DNA from: Anaeromyces robustus
Taxonomy: Eukaryota; Neocallimastigomycota; Neocallimastigomycetes; Neocallimastigales; Neocallimastigaceae
Length of the DNA: 64,000 nt
NCBI GenBank assembly: GCA_002104895.1
Contig: MCFG01000004.1
Location: 323,501-387,500, forward strand
Reading direction: 5' to 3'
A program made the position numbers and the translations under genes. Below the pieces are notes generated by a model. It did no database searches. It was not told the DNA's origin and worked only from the letters and a program-made list of their open reading frames with translations. Below, one piece after another: positions 26,279 through 38,455 of this stretch; the first letter of the stretch is position 1, and each line of letters opens with the position of its first letter.

Positions 26279-27080
26279 CTTTTACTTTGATAGAAAAGCC
26301 AACCCTAAAAAACAAATTGTTATGCTTATTGGGAGGCCACACCAACCAATTATTACATCTATCAATAGCAAAGTAAGATAAGTACTTTTTTCTAATGAAA
26401 AAAAAAAAAAGAAATTATTTAAAAAAAAAAAAATATTTTATCTATGTCTATTAATTTCAAACATTTATTAGATCAATTAACTATATTGTATCCTTGGTTA
26501 ATTTCTAATAAAGAATGGAGCTCTAAAATTAATCAACAAAATTCATTTATTTTGATACAAAATTTTTCTAAAAAAAATAAAAAAAAATTTTTAATATTCC
26601 TCAGTTGTCAGTTAATTTGTATTAGCACAAATCACAAATAAAGTGCTTTTAGGAGGTAGACGAATTCTACCTGTATTATTTTTAAATAAATTAATAGAAT
26701 TTCAAAAAATGAGAAATATTCATAGACTAAAGAAATTAGAATTCTATCTAAGAAATTTTCAGAGATTAGTTCTAAAGAAGATATACTTAATTTCTATTGA
26801 AATAAAAATGTTAAGAAAAAAAAAAATTCAATCTAAACTACTGTTTATGACGTTTATAATATTTATTCTTAAATCTCTTTCCCATTAACGATAAACTACT
26901 AAAAATTTGATTTTGAATATCCTAACTTAGTTTTTGGTTTTAATTAGCTCTTAAAAATTTATTATTGTTATAAATTTAATACAAAAATTGACTAAGCTGT
27001 AAAAATTTGTAATAGATACTTGTCTTGATTAACTGCCCTTATTGAGACTAGGAATAAACTAAAACTAAACTTTTGAATAT
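26279..27080 (+). mobile_element. Second, more decayed remnant of the same retroelement
   Basis: The segment from 26279 repeats the start of the first remnant: the stretch reading IVMLIGRPHQPIITSINSKVR matches the first copy's IVILIW...LTSINNKVR in both DNA and frame, and even the 100 bases before it are alignable. After about 26400 the copies diverge. Open pieces at 26444-26641 and 26643-26886 (LLGGRRILPVLFLNKLIEF) look formerly coding but are not recognised. The right boundary is uncertain. Confidence 0.45.
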
Positions 27081-28011
27081 TGAATATTTTAACACACCAA
27101 AATTTAAAGTTTAGTAATTGGATTATTTAAAAATTTTATATATAAAAAGTTAAGACTATATTTACTATTACTATTAATAATAACTAATGATTTATTATTA
27201 GCTAATATATAAATGGATTTAAACAATAACTGTTATATAATTAATAATTTTAACAATGGCACCTTTATTATATATAAATATATAAAGAAAGAGAGAAAGA
27301 AAGAAAGAGAGAAAGAAAGAAAGAGGCATGAACTTAAATAATTAAAAAATTCAATTGTAAATTTTTTGATTAATACGAGTATTATTAATCTTTTAATATA
27401 ATAAAAAAAAATAAAAAAAAAAAAAAAGTATTTCTTAAAATATTTTTTATAAAGTTTCAATTAATATGTAAAAAATTCAATTCAATAAAAGTAAAATATT
27501 TTAATTCAATACAATGAAGAAAAAAAAAAAAAAAGATAAATTTATGGAAATCTCAACTTAAATAAATGATTGCTATATATATAGCTTTTAAATATTATAT
27601 ATATATATTATAAAAAATTTTTATCTAACTCAATTATAAATTTTAAAGACTAATATATTTCAACAAAATAATTAGACTTTTAAAAACGATGTTAAGAAAT
27701 TAATAAATGAAATAGATTAAAAGTTCTAATTATTATATATTATTATTAATTATTTAACAAAACAATTAAATATATATAAAAATCATAAATTAAAAAAATC
27801 AATAATGAATATTAATCAATATTGAATCGTTAATAAAATTAAAAATATTAATAATAAATATAAAATTATTAAAAAAGAATAATAAGAAATACATAAAAAA
27901 TAAAAAATAAAAAATAAAAAAATATATATATTTATAATATATTATACATATGTTACACATTAGTAATTAAAAAATTGGATAAATATTAGTTAAAGTTCTA
28001 TTAAAAATAAC

Positions 28012-28072
<61 letters not shown>

Positions 28073-28915
28073 GAGCTTTTTTTTTTCTCTTGATTATATA
28101 GATTTACATAAAAAAAAATAGATTTTATATATATATTATATATATATATAAAATCTACATTTTTTTTCTCATATAGTCATATAATATGGCGTAATATTAT
28201 TTTAAGAAACACGTGTTTTCATAAAATAATGTTACAAATACATTATTTTAAATCAAATTGATTAATCCATTATCCACTAAACTATATATCTTAATTTTCC
28301 ATTATATATAACATCAAAAATAAAATTATTCATAATATCAAATAAAATTGTGAATAAAAATATTTGAAAATAAAAAAAAATGAAAATTAAAAGATAAAAA
28401 AATAAAAGTTAAAAAAAAAAAAAAAAAAAAAGAAAACATATATATTTTCATTAACAACATTTTAAATAAATATAATAACTATATTTATTTAAATATATTA
28501 GAATTTTATGCGGGGTTAAATAAAACATTATAGATATATAGATAAAATATGGAAAATAATATTTCTATTATAATACATTTTTTAATAAAAATTATAAAAA
28601 TTTTTATTTGTCTTAAATTCCATTACAATTCCGGTTTATTATACCATAATTATATAATATATAAAATACAAATATATATATATATATAAACTTAAAAAAA
28701 TTATTAAAAAAAAACAAAAAAAAAAACAAAAAAAACAGAAATAAAATAAATAAATTAAATAAAATAGAATAGAATAGAATAGAATATAAATAATAACAAA
28801 ATAACAAAAAATAACATAAAATAATATAAATAAGAAAAACATATAATAAAAATAAAATAATTCAAATATAAAAATAAGAATTTTTTTTAAGTATATATTA
28901 CTTATTACTTCCTCT

Positions 28916-28949
<34 letters not shown>

Positions 28950-29335
28950 TTTTTTTTAATTATTATTTTTATTATTATTATTCTATTATATTAATTGCTA
29001 CATATAAATAAATTAAATTTTGCATTTTGTTTTTTGTTTTGTGTTGTTTTTTTTTTTTTTTTTTTTTTTTTTTTGGTTGTTTTTTTGTTTTTTTGTTTTT
29101 TTTTGTTTGTTTGTTTGTTTGTTTTTATTATTTTTGTTTTTGTTTTTTATTTCGTTTAGTCTTTTAGTTTTGCTTTTGTTTAAATTTTTATTTTATATCT
29201 TTGCTTTTTTTTTATTATTATTATTTTGTTTTGTTTTATCTTTATGTTTTTTCTTTCTTTTTTCTACGAGTGTGTTATTTTTATTATAATAAAACACAAA
29301 AATTGATCACCAATTTATTAATTAATACTTAATAC

Positions 29336-29384
<49 letters not shown>

Positions 29385-29532
29385 GTTTATTTTATTATTT
29401 GTTATAATTTTTTATCAATTTTTTTTTTATTTTATAAAAAAAAAATAATAATCATAAAATAAAAAATAAAAATTATATAATAAAATAAACGAAAATAAAA
29501 AAACTATATAATATAATAATTAATTAATTAAC
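27081..29532. other. Intergenic DNA downstream of HydG
   Basis: No gene seen. It contains a purine-rich GAAA/GAGA stretch (27285-27325), an AAT microsatellite (28013-28070), an AT-rich palindrome (about 28121-28157), a T/TTTG-rich stretch at 29029-29270 and an ATT microsatellite at about 29339-29384 just 3' of HydG. Open frames at 28613-28842 and 29020-29289 are simple-sequence translations. Confidence 0.7.
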
Positions 29533-31434
29533 TTAGAAGTATAAATCTCTTTCACCAGCTTCAATTCTCTTTTGTTTCTTCTTTAAAGCAGCAATACGAA
29601 TCTTTGATGGAATTAATTTTTCTTCCTTGGAAATTAATTCTTTACCAAGTTCTCTAGTTTTATCTGAAGCATAATCATTAAGATATTCTTGAAGAGTTAA
29701 TAAAGAGTTTGGATGACAGAAATTATGAATATCACCCTTCTTAGCAATATTCATAAAAGCTTCACCAGTTCTACCTTCACGATAACAAGCAGTACAGAAA
29801 GATGGTACATATCCACTTTCAATTAAATCTTTAATAACTTGATCAGTATTTCTTGGATCATTTAAAGTAAATTGACTAGTGGAGTTATATTTGGTATTTG
29901 GATGAAGTAATTCATCAGCTTTTCTTGAGGTATCACGATGATATGCACCAACATCAGTTCTAGAACCAGCACTCATTTGACTAATACCCATATTTAAAAG
30001 TTGATTTCTCATTTTAGTACTTTCTCTAGTAGATAAAATCATACCAGTGTATGGAACAGCACAACGTAAAATAGCAACTAATTTTCTGAAATCATCATCA
30101 TTAACTGGATATGGAGTCTTCATTGCATCTGGAGCATTATCAGCTGGTTGAATTCTTGGAATAGAAAGTGTATGTGGACCAGCCTTATAAGTTTTATCAA
30201 GATGTTGAGCATGTTGAAGTAATGCTAAAACTTCAAACTTATAATCATATAAACCAAATAAAACACCAAGACCGACATCATCGATACCACCAACTTGAGC
30301 ACGATCGAAAGTTAAAACACGACGTTCATAATTTGATTTTGGACCATGTGGATGAACACGTCTGAAAGTTTCTCTATGATAAGTTTCTTGGAAAAGAGTA
30401 TATGTACCAATAACATTTGTATTCTTTAATCTACGGAAATCTGAAACAGATAACATTGGAATTTCAACATTAATACGACGAATTTCACCACAAGGTGGTG
30501 TTCTAACTTCACTAATAATCTTAACAGCTTCAAGGAATTTTTCAAATGGGTATTTTGGATGTTCACCAGTTAAAACTAATAATCTCTTATGACCTTGTCT
30601 TTGTAAAACTGAAACTTCCTTAACAAGATCCTCTTTTTCAAGTAAAGCACGAGTACCATGGGTATTTTGAATTCTGAAAGAACAATAAGTACATGAGTTA
30701 ACACAATAATTTGAAATATAGAGTGGAGCAAAAAGAACAATTCTATTACCATATATACGTTCTTTTATATCAAAAGCTGTCTTAAATAATAAATCAGTTA
30801 ATTCTTTATTTTTTGAATCCATATTTAATAAAGTAGCGGTTTCTTCAATAGTTAAACCTTGAACATATTCTGAGCCAGCAACAATATTCTTTAATAAAGC
30901 TCTATCTTTAGCCTTTTTTAAAATATTTCTAATAATTTCTGGATTTTTAGCATCTTCTTTAGTGTTTTCTAAAGCTTCATAAATTTCCTTTTCACGAATA
31001 ATTTCATTAGCTTTCTTGAATTTATGATTTGCTGTTTTAAATATTGAAAATTTGAAATTTTTTAAATTGTAATAAAATAAAATAAAATAAATTTATAAAA
31101 AAAAATAAATAAAAATAACATAATATAAAATAAAAATAATTAATATTTATAAATTAATTTTATATTGACTTTTTATGTATAATCGTTTTTTTTTTTTTAA
31201 AAAAAAAAAAGGAAAAAAAAACATATGTATATAAAAATAATAATAAAAATATAATTATAACACTTTTCTAATAATACTAAATAAATACTTTAAGTATAAT
31301 AGTAAAGACTTACGTTCTCTTTCAATACTCCAAGCATAAAATCTTTTTGATAATAAATTTACAGAGTTATTAAGTAAACTCTTAGTTTGTGGAGTTCTAA
31401 TAGCAGTAGAAATAAGATTTTTTACAGCTAACAT
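29533..31434 (-). CDS. hydG: [FeFe]-hydrogenase H-cluster maturase HydG, hydrogenosomal
   Basis: Two exons, 31434-31314 and 31031-29533, give 539 residues. HydG is a radical-SAM tyrosine lyase that makes the CO and cyanide ligands of the hydrogenase H-cluster. The SAM cluster motif CVNSCTYC (Cys150, 154, 157) and the C-terminal CX2CX22C motif (Cys453, 456, 479) for the second Fe-S cluster are both intact, as are LTGEHPKY and the GLGVLFGLYDY segment. The first exon encodes a basic, Ser/Leu-rich presequence (MLAVKNLISTAIRT to KRFYAWS) absent from bacterial HydG and typical of mitochondrial import, so the enzyme should act in the hydrogenosome. HydE, HydF and the hydrogenase are not in this window. 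The intron separates the presequence from the enzyme, as if the targeting exon had been added later; that is inference. Confidence 0.96.
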
Positions 31435-34208
31435 TTTTAATATGATTTCTTATATTGATATTAATTAAATGATTATTGGGGAAGACGTTATTAGTTATTA
31501 ATTACTATAAAATAAATATATACATAATAAAAAAAAATAGATTAATATAAAATAACAAATTAAATAAATATATATATAAAGAAAATATGAATGTCATTTA
31601 TTTAATTTTAATATTATTTTATTTTGTTTAGTTTTGTTTTATTTCAATATTAATTTATATTGTATTATACTATGTTATATATTATCAAAATAAACGAATG
31701 TGATGTAAAATTTATACATTCTAAAAAAAATTACCTATATAAATTTTTTATAAAAAAAAAAAAAGTAAAAAGAACTTTGGTTTTATTTATTAAAATTCTA
31801 AATATAAATATTTACAAATATTATTTTATTATAATTTTTTTATTTTCCTTTTAAAAAAATTCAGTTTTTTCTTTTTTTATTCTTACTTTATCTTTGAATA
31901 AGATTTAATTAAACATATATAATAATAGATAGTGTTTTTTTTATTATATTCTTTTACAATTTTAGTTCAATTATCTATTTTATTTAATCTTTTTTTTAAT
32001 TATCTTAACTTGTTAATTTCTTTCTCAATTACTACTTAATTATTAAATTAATGTTATTAATCTAGCATATAAATTTTAATATAATAAAAAAAATAAAAAT
32101 GCAAATAGAAAAAGAAAAAGAAAAAAAAAATAGGTAAAAAAAAAAAGAAAGTGAAAAATAGTTTCTTTTATATACAATTATAAATCATTTATATATAATA
32201 ATTATATTTTTATTATTATCAAATATATACATATTAAATTTTTTTTTTTTAAGATGTGAGGAACATCTTTAAATGAATTTTATTTATATATTTCATTTAT
32301 TCATTTATTTATATTAATTATTTATTTATTTTAATAAAACATTTACTTATATATATATAAATAAATAAAATAAAATTTTTTTATTTTCGTATATCGTATT
32401 AATTATTGAATGATTTAAAATTTAATATATCACAAACATTGTTATGAATAAAAAATCTATATATTGTTAATATATTAATAATATATTATAAATCAATAGT
32501 TTTCATATAAAATCATTTTAAATATAATATTTTAATATAAAAATTGTATATATAATATATTATTGAATAAATATTAAATAATAAAATATTATCCAATAAA
32601 TTAATGATTTAATACTAAATATTTTGGTAATTCACCCATAGTTAACAAGAATTTTTTTTTATATGGTAAAAATTACGAATATCAAAAATCATTTATATCT
32701 TCAACTTAGTATTAATATTTTTTATTATTTATTTATTTATTAATTTATTCATTTATTTATTATATATAAATTCATTCATATTTACTATTACTCTTACAAT
32801 TATTACTTATAAAAAATATTTTTGTGATATTTAATAATTAAAAAGCTTTCTTTAGTATTAAAAACTGATATTTAAAATGTTTTTACATTTAAAATTTTTC
32901 TATTTAAATTATTCATTGCTTAACAAAAAAAAAATTAAAGAAAAATATCTATATTATGAATATACTATAATATATGGAATAATATATAATCAATTTAAAT
33001 TTACATAATGTAATTATTAAAAAATCTATATAAATTTATTCGGACTGAGTCGGAAAATATATAATATTAATAGAAATTTTTTAATTTTTTTAAATACTTC
33101 TTTTTTTTTTTATTGTTCTTGTTTTGTTTTTTTCTACTTTTATTATACATTTTTATACATCTTTTACTAAAATCACTTTTATATTAAAATAATCTTACTG
33201 TTATTTAATATTTTTTTTTTTTAAAACTGAAATAATACTGTTATTGTTTTATTTTTTAATAAATAATTTATTCCACTATTTATTAATACGCCATTATAAT
33301 GTTTGAAATATAATTTTAATGTGGCTTTATTTTTTAACCTCTATTTAAATGTGGCTTTATTTTCATTTAATTAATAAACAAATATTTTATGTAAAATATA
33401 ATTGTTTTTTTTTTCTTTTACTTCAATATTACAAATTTTTGTTTAATATATAAATTGATAGATATTGTTTAATAATTATTAGTTTAATTATATAATTTAT
33501 ATTAATTTTTATTTTTAAAAAAAAAAAAAAAAAAAGTTATAATAAATAAATATATATAAATAATTATATATAATAAAATAAAACGTTTAAATTTATAATT
33601 GATTTTATTCTTTATTTTTAATTATTGTTTTTCTTTAACTTTTTTTTTTTTATTTTATAATAACAAATATAAACTATTTTAATAGTTATTTATATTATCA
33701 ATGATAATAATTCAATAAAATAAAATATTTTGATATATATAATAATTTATATATTTCATTTAAAAACTAATCTAGAAATCTATTTTTAATTTTATATTAT
33801 AGAAAAAAAAAATATATATAATCATTGTCATTTTATCTTTTTTTTCTTTTCTTTTTTTTTTATCATATTTAAAAATAATTATTATAACATAATCTAACCT
33901 ATAATATCTATGATTAGGTTAAGATTTCATTTGGTAGAAATAAAAAGAAAAATTTATCATTGCATTAGTAATTATTACAAAAAAATTTTTTAAATTTTTT
34001 AATATATATATAGTAAAAAAATAACATTTATTAAATAATTGAAATCTTAATTTCAAAAAGATAGAATATATAAATAGAATAAGTAATTTAAAAAATTAAA
34101 AAAAAAAAAAAAAAAAGAAAGAAAAACTATAAATAAAAAATTATAATAATTAAATAAATAATAAATAAATAAATAATATAAAATAAAATAATAATAAACT
34201 AATATAAA
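31435..34208. other. Divergent intergenic region between HydG and the Zim17-like gene
   Basis: Both genes start outward from this 2.8-kb region, so it must hold both promoters, but no defined element can be picked out. No gene is seen; the open frame at 31660-31854 lacks coding character. A short direct repeat around TTAATGTGGCTTTATTTT occurs near 33319-33362. Confidence 0.6.
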
Positions 34209-34901
34209 ATGCAATCTTTAACATCAAATATCATAACGAATAATTATTTAAAAAATAATTTTGGAAAATTATTTAAAAATAGTATAGGAAATTCATTTAA
34301 TAATTTGAATTTCTCTTATAATTATTGTCCCAATCATTTTAATCATTTAACAGAAAAAAGAAATTTACATCTCCAAACTAATTTTAGTTCTTGTAAGAAT
34401 ATAATAAATTTTTCAAATGAAATAGGAATTTCAAATGTTATACAAACTTCAACATTTCTTTCCATTTCTGAACAACAAAATTTCAAGAATTTTCCTAGAT
34501 TTTTTTCAAAAACTAACTTTAATTTAGATAAAAATACCTCGAATTCTGAAAATAATAAAGTAAAAATTGACACAGAAAAATTTTTGATTGGGTTTACTTG
34601 TAAAAAATGTAATAAACGTTCTTATAAATTAATTTCAAAAAAATCATATTATGAAGGTGTAGTTATTATACGTTGTGACCAATGTAAGAATTTACATTTG
34701 ATTGCTGATCATCTTGGTTGGTATGATTCTATGAATAAATTTGGAACTATTGAAGATTATTTTAAGAGACAAAAAAATGGTACCACTGATAAAACAGTTA
34801 TCAGAAAAGATTTAAAGCAATTAACTCAAACAGAACAAAATGATGTTATTGAATTTTTAAAAGAAGAACAAAAAGAATTAGAGGAAGAAAAGAAAAAATG
34901 A
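34209..34901 (+). CDS. DNL-type zinc-finger protein (Zim17/Hep1/DNLZ family)
   Basis: Single 230-residue ORF. Residues 122-180 form the DNL zinc finger: FTCKKCNKRS (Cys131, Cys134) and RCDQCKNLHLIADHLGW (Cys156, Cys159). In this family the protein escorts mitochondrial Hsp70, keeping it soluble and active for protein import and Fe-S cluster work. Residues 1-105 are Asn/Ser/Lys-rich with few acidic residues and end in FPRFFSKTNF, a plausible presequence and cleavage region, so delivery to the hydrogenosome is likely. The signature DNL tripeptide reads DHL here (167-169). The C-terminus is a charged helix (VIEFLKEEQKELEEEKKK). The N-terminal part is longer than in yeast. No introns are visible. 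Confidence 0.92.
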   Translation: MQSLTSNIITNNYLKNNFGKLFKNSIGNSFNNLNFSYNYCPNHFNHLTEKRNLHLQTNFSSCKNIINFSNEIGISNVIQTSTFLSISEQQNFKNFPRFFSKTNFNLDKNTSNSENNKVKIDTEKFLIGFTCKKCNKRSYKLISKKSYYEGVVIIRCDQCKNLHLIADHLGWYDSMNKFGTIEDYFKRQKNGTTDKTVIRKDLKQLTQTEQNDVIEFLKEEQKELEEEKKK

Positions 34902-35997
34902 TAATATTTAAAAAATAAATAGAAAAAAATATAAAATTATTTTTATTTCTAAATTTTATTATAATAATAAAATCATTTTATTAAATAATTAATAAAATCA
35001 TTTGAATTATTAATTTCGTATTACTATTACATAAAAAACCTTTTTTTTATTATTTATTATATATATAATGTTATTTATTTGATAATGATTGAAATACAAT
35101 AAAGCAAATTAATAAATTAATAATTAAATGATATAAAAATCAGTATATATATAAATACGAATGATTATATTAATATGTATATATCAATCATATGCATATT
35201 TCAATATTAATTGTAAAAAAATTAAAAAAATAATTATTTTTATAATTATGTTTATTTTTTATACAAATCTCTAACATAGTTATATTATATAAATTTAAAT
35301 AATTTATGAATTTATATTTAACAATAAATAAAATAAAAAAAATATACATATAAAATTTAATTTTTTTTTAAAAAAAAAAGAAATTTCAATTTAACTTGAA
35401 ATGTTTATTATTTAGTTAAATTTTTATACATTTTTAAATACCTATCTTCTAATACCTCCAATTTAAGTAGGTTTTAAAAAATAAGAAACAAATTATACTT
35501 TTTATTTTTATTTTAATAATAAATTTAAGATTAATAAATTATGATACAATTTGTGGCTTTTTCATTTACTGTATATAAATGTAATACTAATGTAGTTTCA
35601 TTTTAAAATGTCAAAAATTTCACTACTTATATTGTTGAAAATAGATAAATTAACTAATATTATTAATTATAAAATTAAAGTTTCTCCATAAATTAATTTA
35701 TATATAAAAAATGTTTTTTTTTTTTTTTTTTTTTTTTTGGTATTTATATTATAATAACATATTAATATATTTTCTTTTAGTATTGTAATATATGTTTTAT
35801 ATTCCCCACATATTTAATATTATTTTTTTTTCTTTAAATAAATATACATTACGTTACATTACATTAGTACATATTGCATGATTTAAATTATTACTTTTTA
35901 ATTTATTTATACATTTTAAAATGTATTATTCACATTAACTTAACCTTATTTATTAATATTAATATATTAATAAATCCATATTTGTATAAGTAAATAA

Positions 35998-36005
35998 TTA
36001 ATTAA

Positions 36006-36088
<83 letters not shown>

Positions 36089-36103
36089 AAAAAAAAATAA
36101 AAT

Positions 36104-36135
<32 letters not shown>

Positions 36136-36163
36136 TAAAATAAAATAAATAAATAAATCAATA

Positions 36164-36224
<61 letters not shown>
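35998..36224. repeat. (AAAT)n array with AAT run
   Basis: AAAT tetranucleotide array of about 95 bp, then A-rich interruption, more AAAT, and an AAT trinucleotide run at the right end. Confidence 0.95.
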
Positions 36225-36228
<4 letters not shown>

Positions 36229-37064
36229 TTTGAAATATATATTTGTTTTTATTTATAAGAAAATATTTTTTAATAATAAAATATTTATAATAGTGATTTT
36301 TAAATATATAAAAAATTTATACCATTAAGTATTATTTGGATAATTATTATAATTCCGTAGTAATTAAATAAGCCAATAATTTATATTTTTTAATTAATAT
36401 TTAATATTTAATAATGTTTTTTTTTTTTTTTTTTTTTTTTTTTTTGTATTTATATATATATTATTTTTTTAAAATTTTAATTTATATTTTTTTTATTAAT
36501 TATTGGCATTTAGCTTTAAATAATAAATAAATAAATAAATAAATAAATAAAAATAAAATAAATAAATAAATAAATAAATAAATAAATATATTATATATAA
36601 TAACAAATAATAATAATAATATCAATTTTAAAGTTTAACAATAATTTTTTTTGAAATTAATAAACCATAATATTTTTACCAATTTTTAGTATTCTTTCTT
36701 GTAAAATATAGTTATATAATTTTTTAATTAAGAAAAAAAATACTTTAAGAATATTATATTTATTATTATAACAAAATAAATCATACCATTTTTTAATTGA
36801 AAGAGTATTAGTAACAAATAATCAATGTTTTATCTTAATTTTTTTTATTTTGGGTATTAAACTATTTTTATATAATTGTATCATCGAAGTGTCAAAACTT
36901 TTTTATTTAATATTTATATTTTATATTAAAAATTTTTATTTTAATAATAATAATTTTTTTTAGATAAGTTTATCCATTAATATTCTATTTATAATATATT
37001 ATAATGTATTAGTATATATTGAAAAAATATATAGCTTAATTTTATTTATTTATTTATTAATAAG

Positions 37065-37065
<1 letters not shown>

Positions 37066-37143
<78 letters not shown>

Positions 37144-37144
37144 A
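37066..37144. repeat. (AAAT)n microsatellite
   Basis: About 19 uninterrupted AAAT units in intergenic DNA. Confidence 0.95.
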
Positions 37145-38455
37145 ATCACAACAATAATAATGAGAAATTATAAACAATATAATTAATAAACAATACAATT
37201 TTTTATTATTATTAATTATATTAAATAATAAAAGAGTAGAAGAAAAAAAAATCAAGTGTAGTATTTTTTTTTATTCTCCTCATTTTTCCTATTTTTTTTT
37301 TTTTTTTTTTTTTCAATATTATTATTATTATTTTTTTTGAAGAAAAAATTTTTGTAATGTAATTAAATTCAAAAATAAAGTTAGTGAAGATACAAACAAT
37401 ACTTACTATGATAATATAAATTATTTTTATAAAATATTACAAATTATTTAAGAATCTATTAATTTTTATATTTATAATTTCAAAAAACATTTTTTTTTTT
37501 CATTTTTTTTTTTAAAAAAATGGTAAAAGATAACAAATACATATAATTTTTTCTTTTTATTATTTAAGTAAAAAGAGAAGACAAATAACAATAATATTTA
37601 ATATTATTAATTATTTAAAAACTATCGAGGAATTTATTTATTAGAAATCAATAAAATAATTTTTTTATTCAAATCATATTTCGATTAAATATAATATAAT
37701 ATAATATATATATTTTATATTATATTTTCAATATTTATTTATTTATTTATTTATTTCATTGATATTAGATAAATACATCTTTTGTAATAATTTAATTAAA
37801 AACTGCAATTTAATGGTATGTTTCTTTGTATATATATAATACTTATTTTTTTAATATTTTGTGATATTGATTATTTATTTTTACTGAGGAATTAAAATTA
37901 TATATATTTTTAAATCATTTTAAACCATACTAAATTTATTATTATTATTATTATTATTATATACATATTTATTTTTTTTTTCATAAATATATCTATTAAA
38001 TATTTAAATAATCTTTTAAAATCAATTTATATCTTGTGTATTTTCGAATATGGTCAATGGAAATCAATAAATTTTAAACTATTACAATAGTATTTTTAAT
38101 AATATTATAAAAAAAAAAAAAAAAAAAAAACAAATACAAATATATATGAAAGTTTTTTCGATAAAGTAGAAAAAAAAATAATAATAATAATAAAAGAAAA
38201 AAAAGAAATATATATATCTATAAAAGAAAGAATTCTTTAATATAATAATTTAAGTTAAAATTTATTAAATCAAAAATAATTAATAATAAAGTATTAGAGT
38301 TTTTTATATTTTTCTATTTCTTATTATTTTTTTATTATTTTTTATTTTTTTTCATATAATTTAATTCATAAATTATTTAAAATATTATAATCAATTTGGA
38401 TAGAATATATTAAATACAACTACTACTATTGTAATAACAATAATAATAAGAAATA

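Larger units (their letters stand above)
34902..38455. other. Intergenic DNA with several AAAT arrays
   Basis: No gene seen. Tetranucleotide arrays occur at 35998-36191 (interrupted), 36527-36590 and 37066-37144, with an AAT run at 36191-36224 and T homopolymers at 35716-35738 and 36417-36445. Open frames at 35967-36161 and 37046-37255 are translations of these arrays. Confidence 0.7.

Noticed and set aside
28121-28157. AT palindrome as a terminator or origin
   Set aside because: Composed almost only of TA steps, which form palindromes readily in DNA of this composition.
29020-29289. 89-codon Phe/Leu-rich ORF
   Set aside because: Reading of a T-rich simple-sequence stretch; no independent support.
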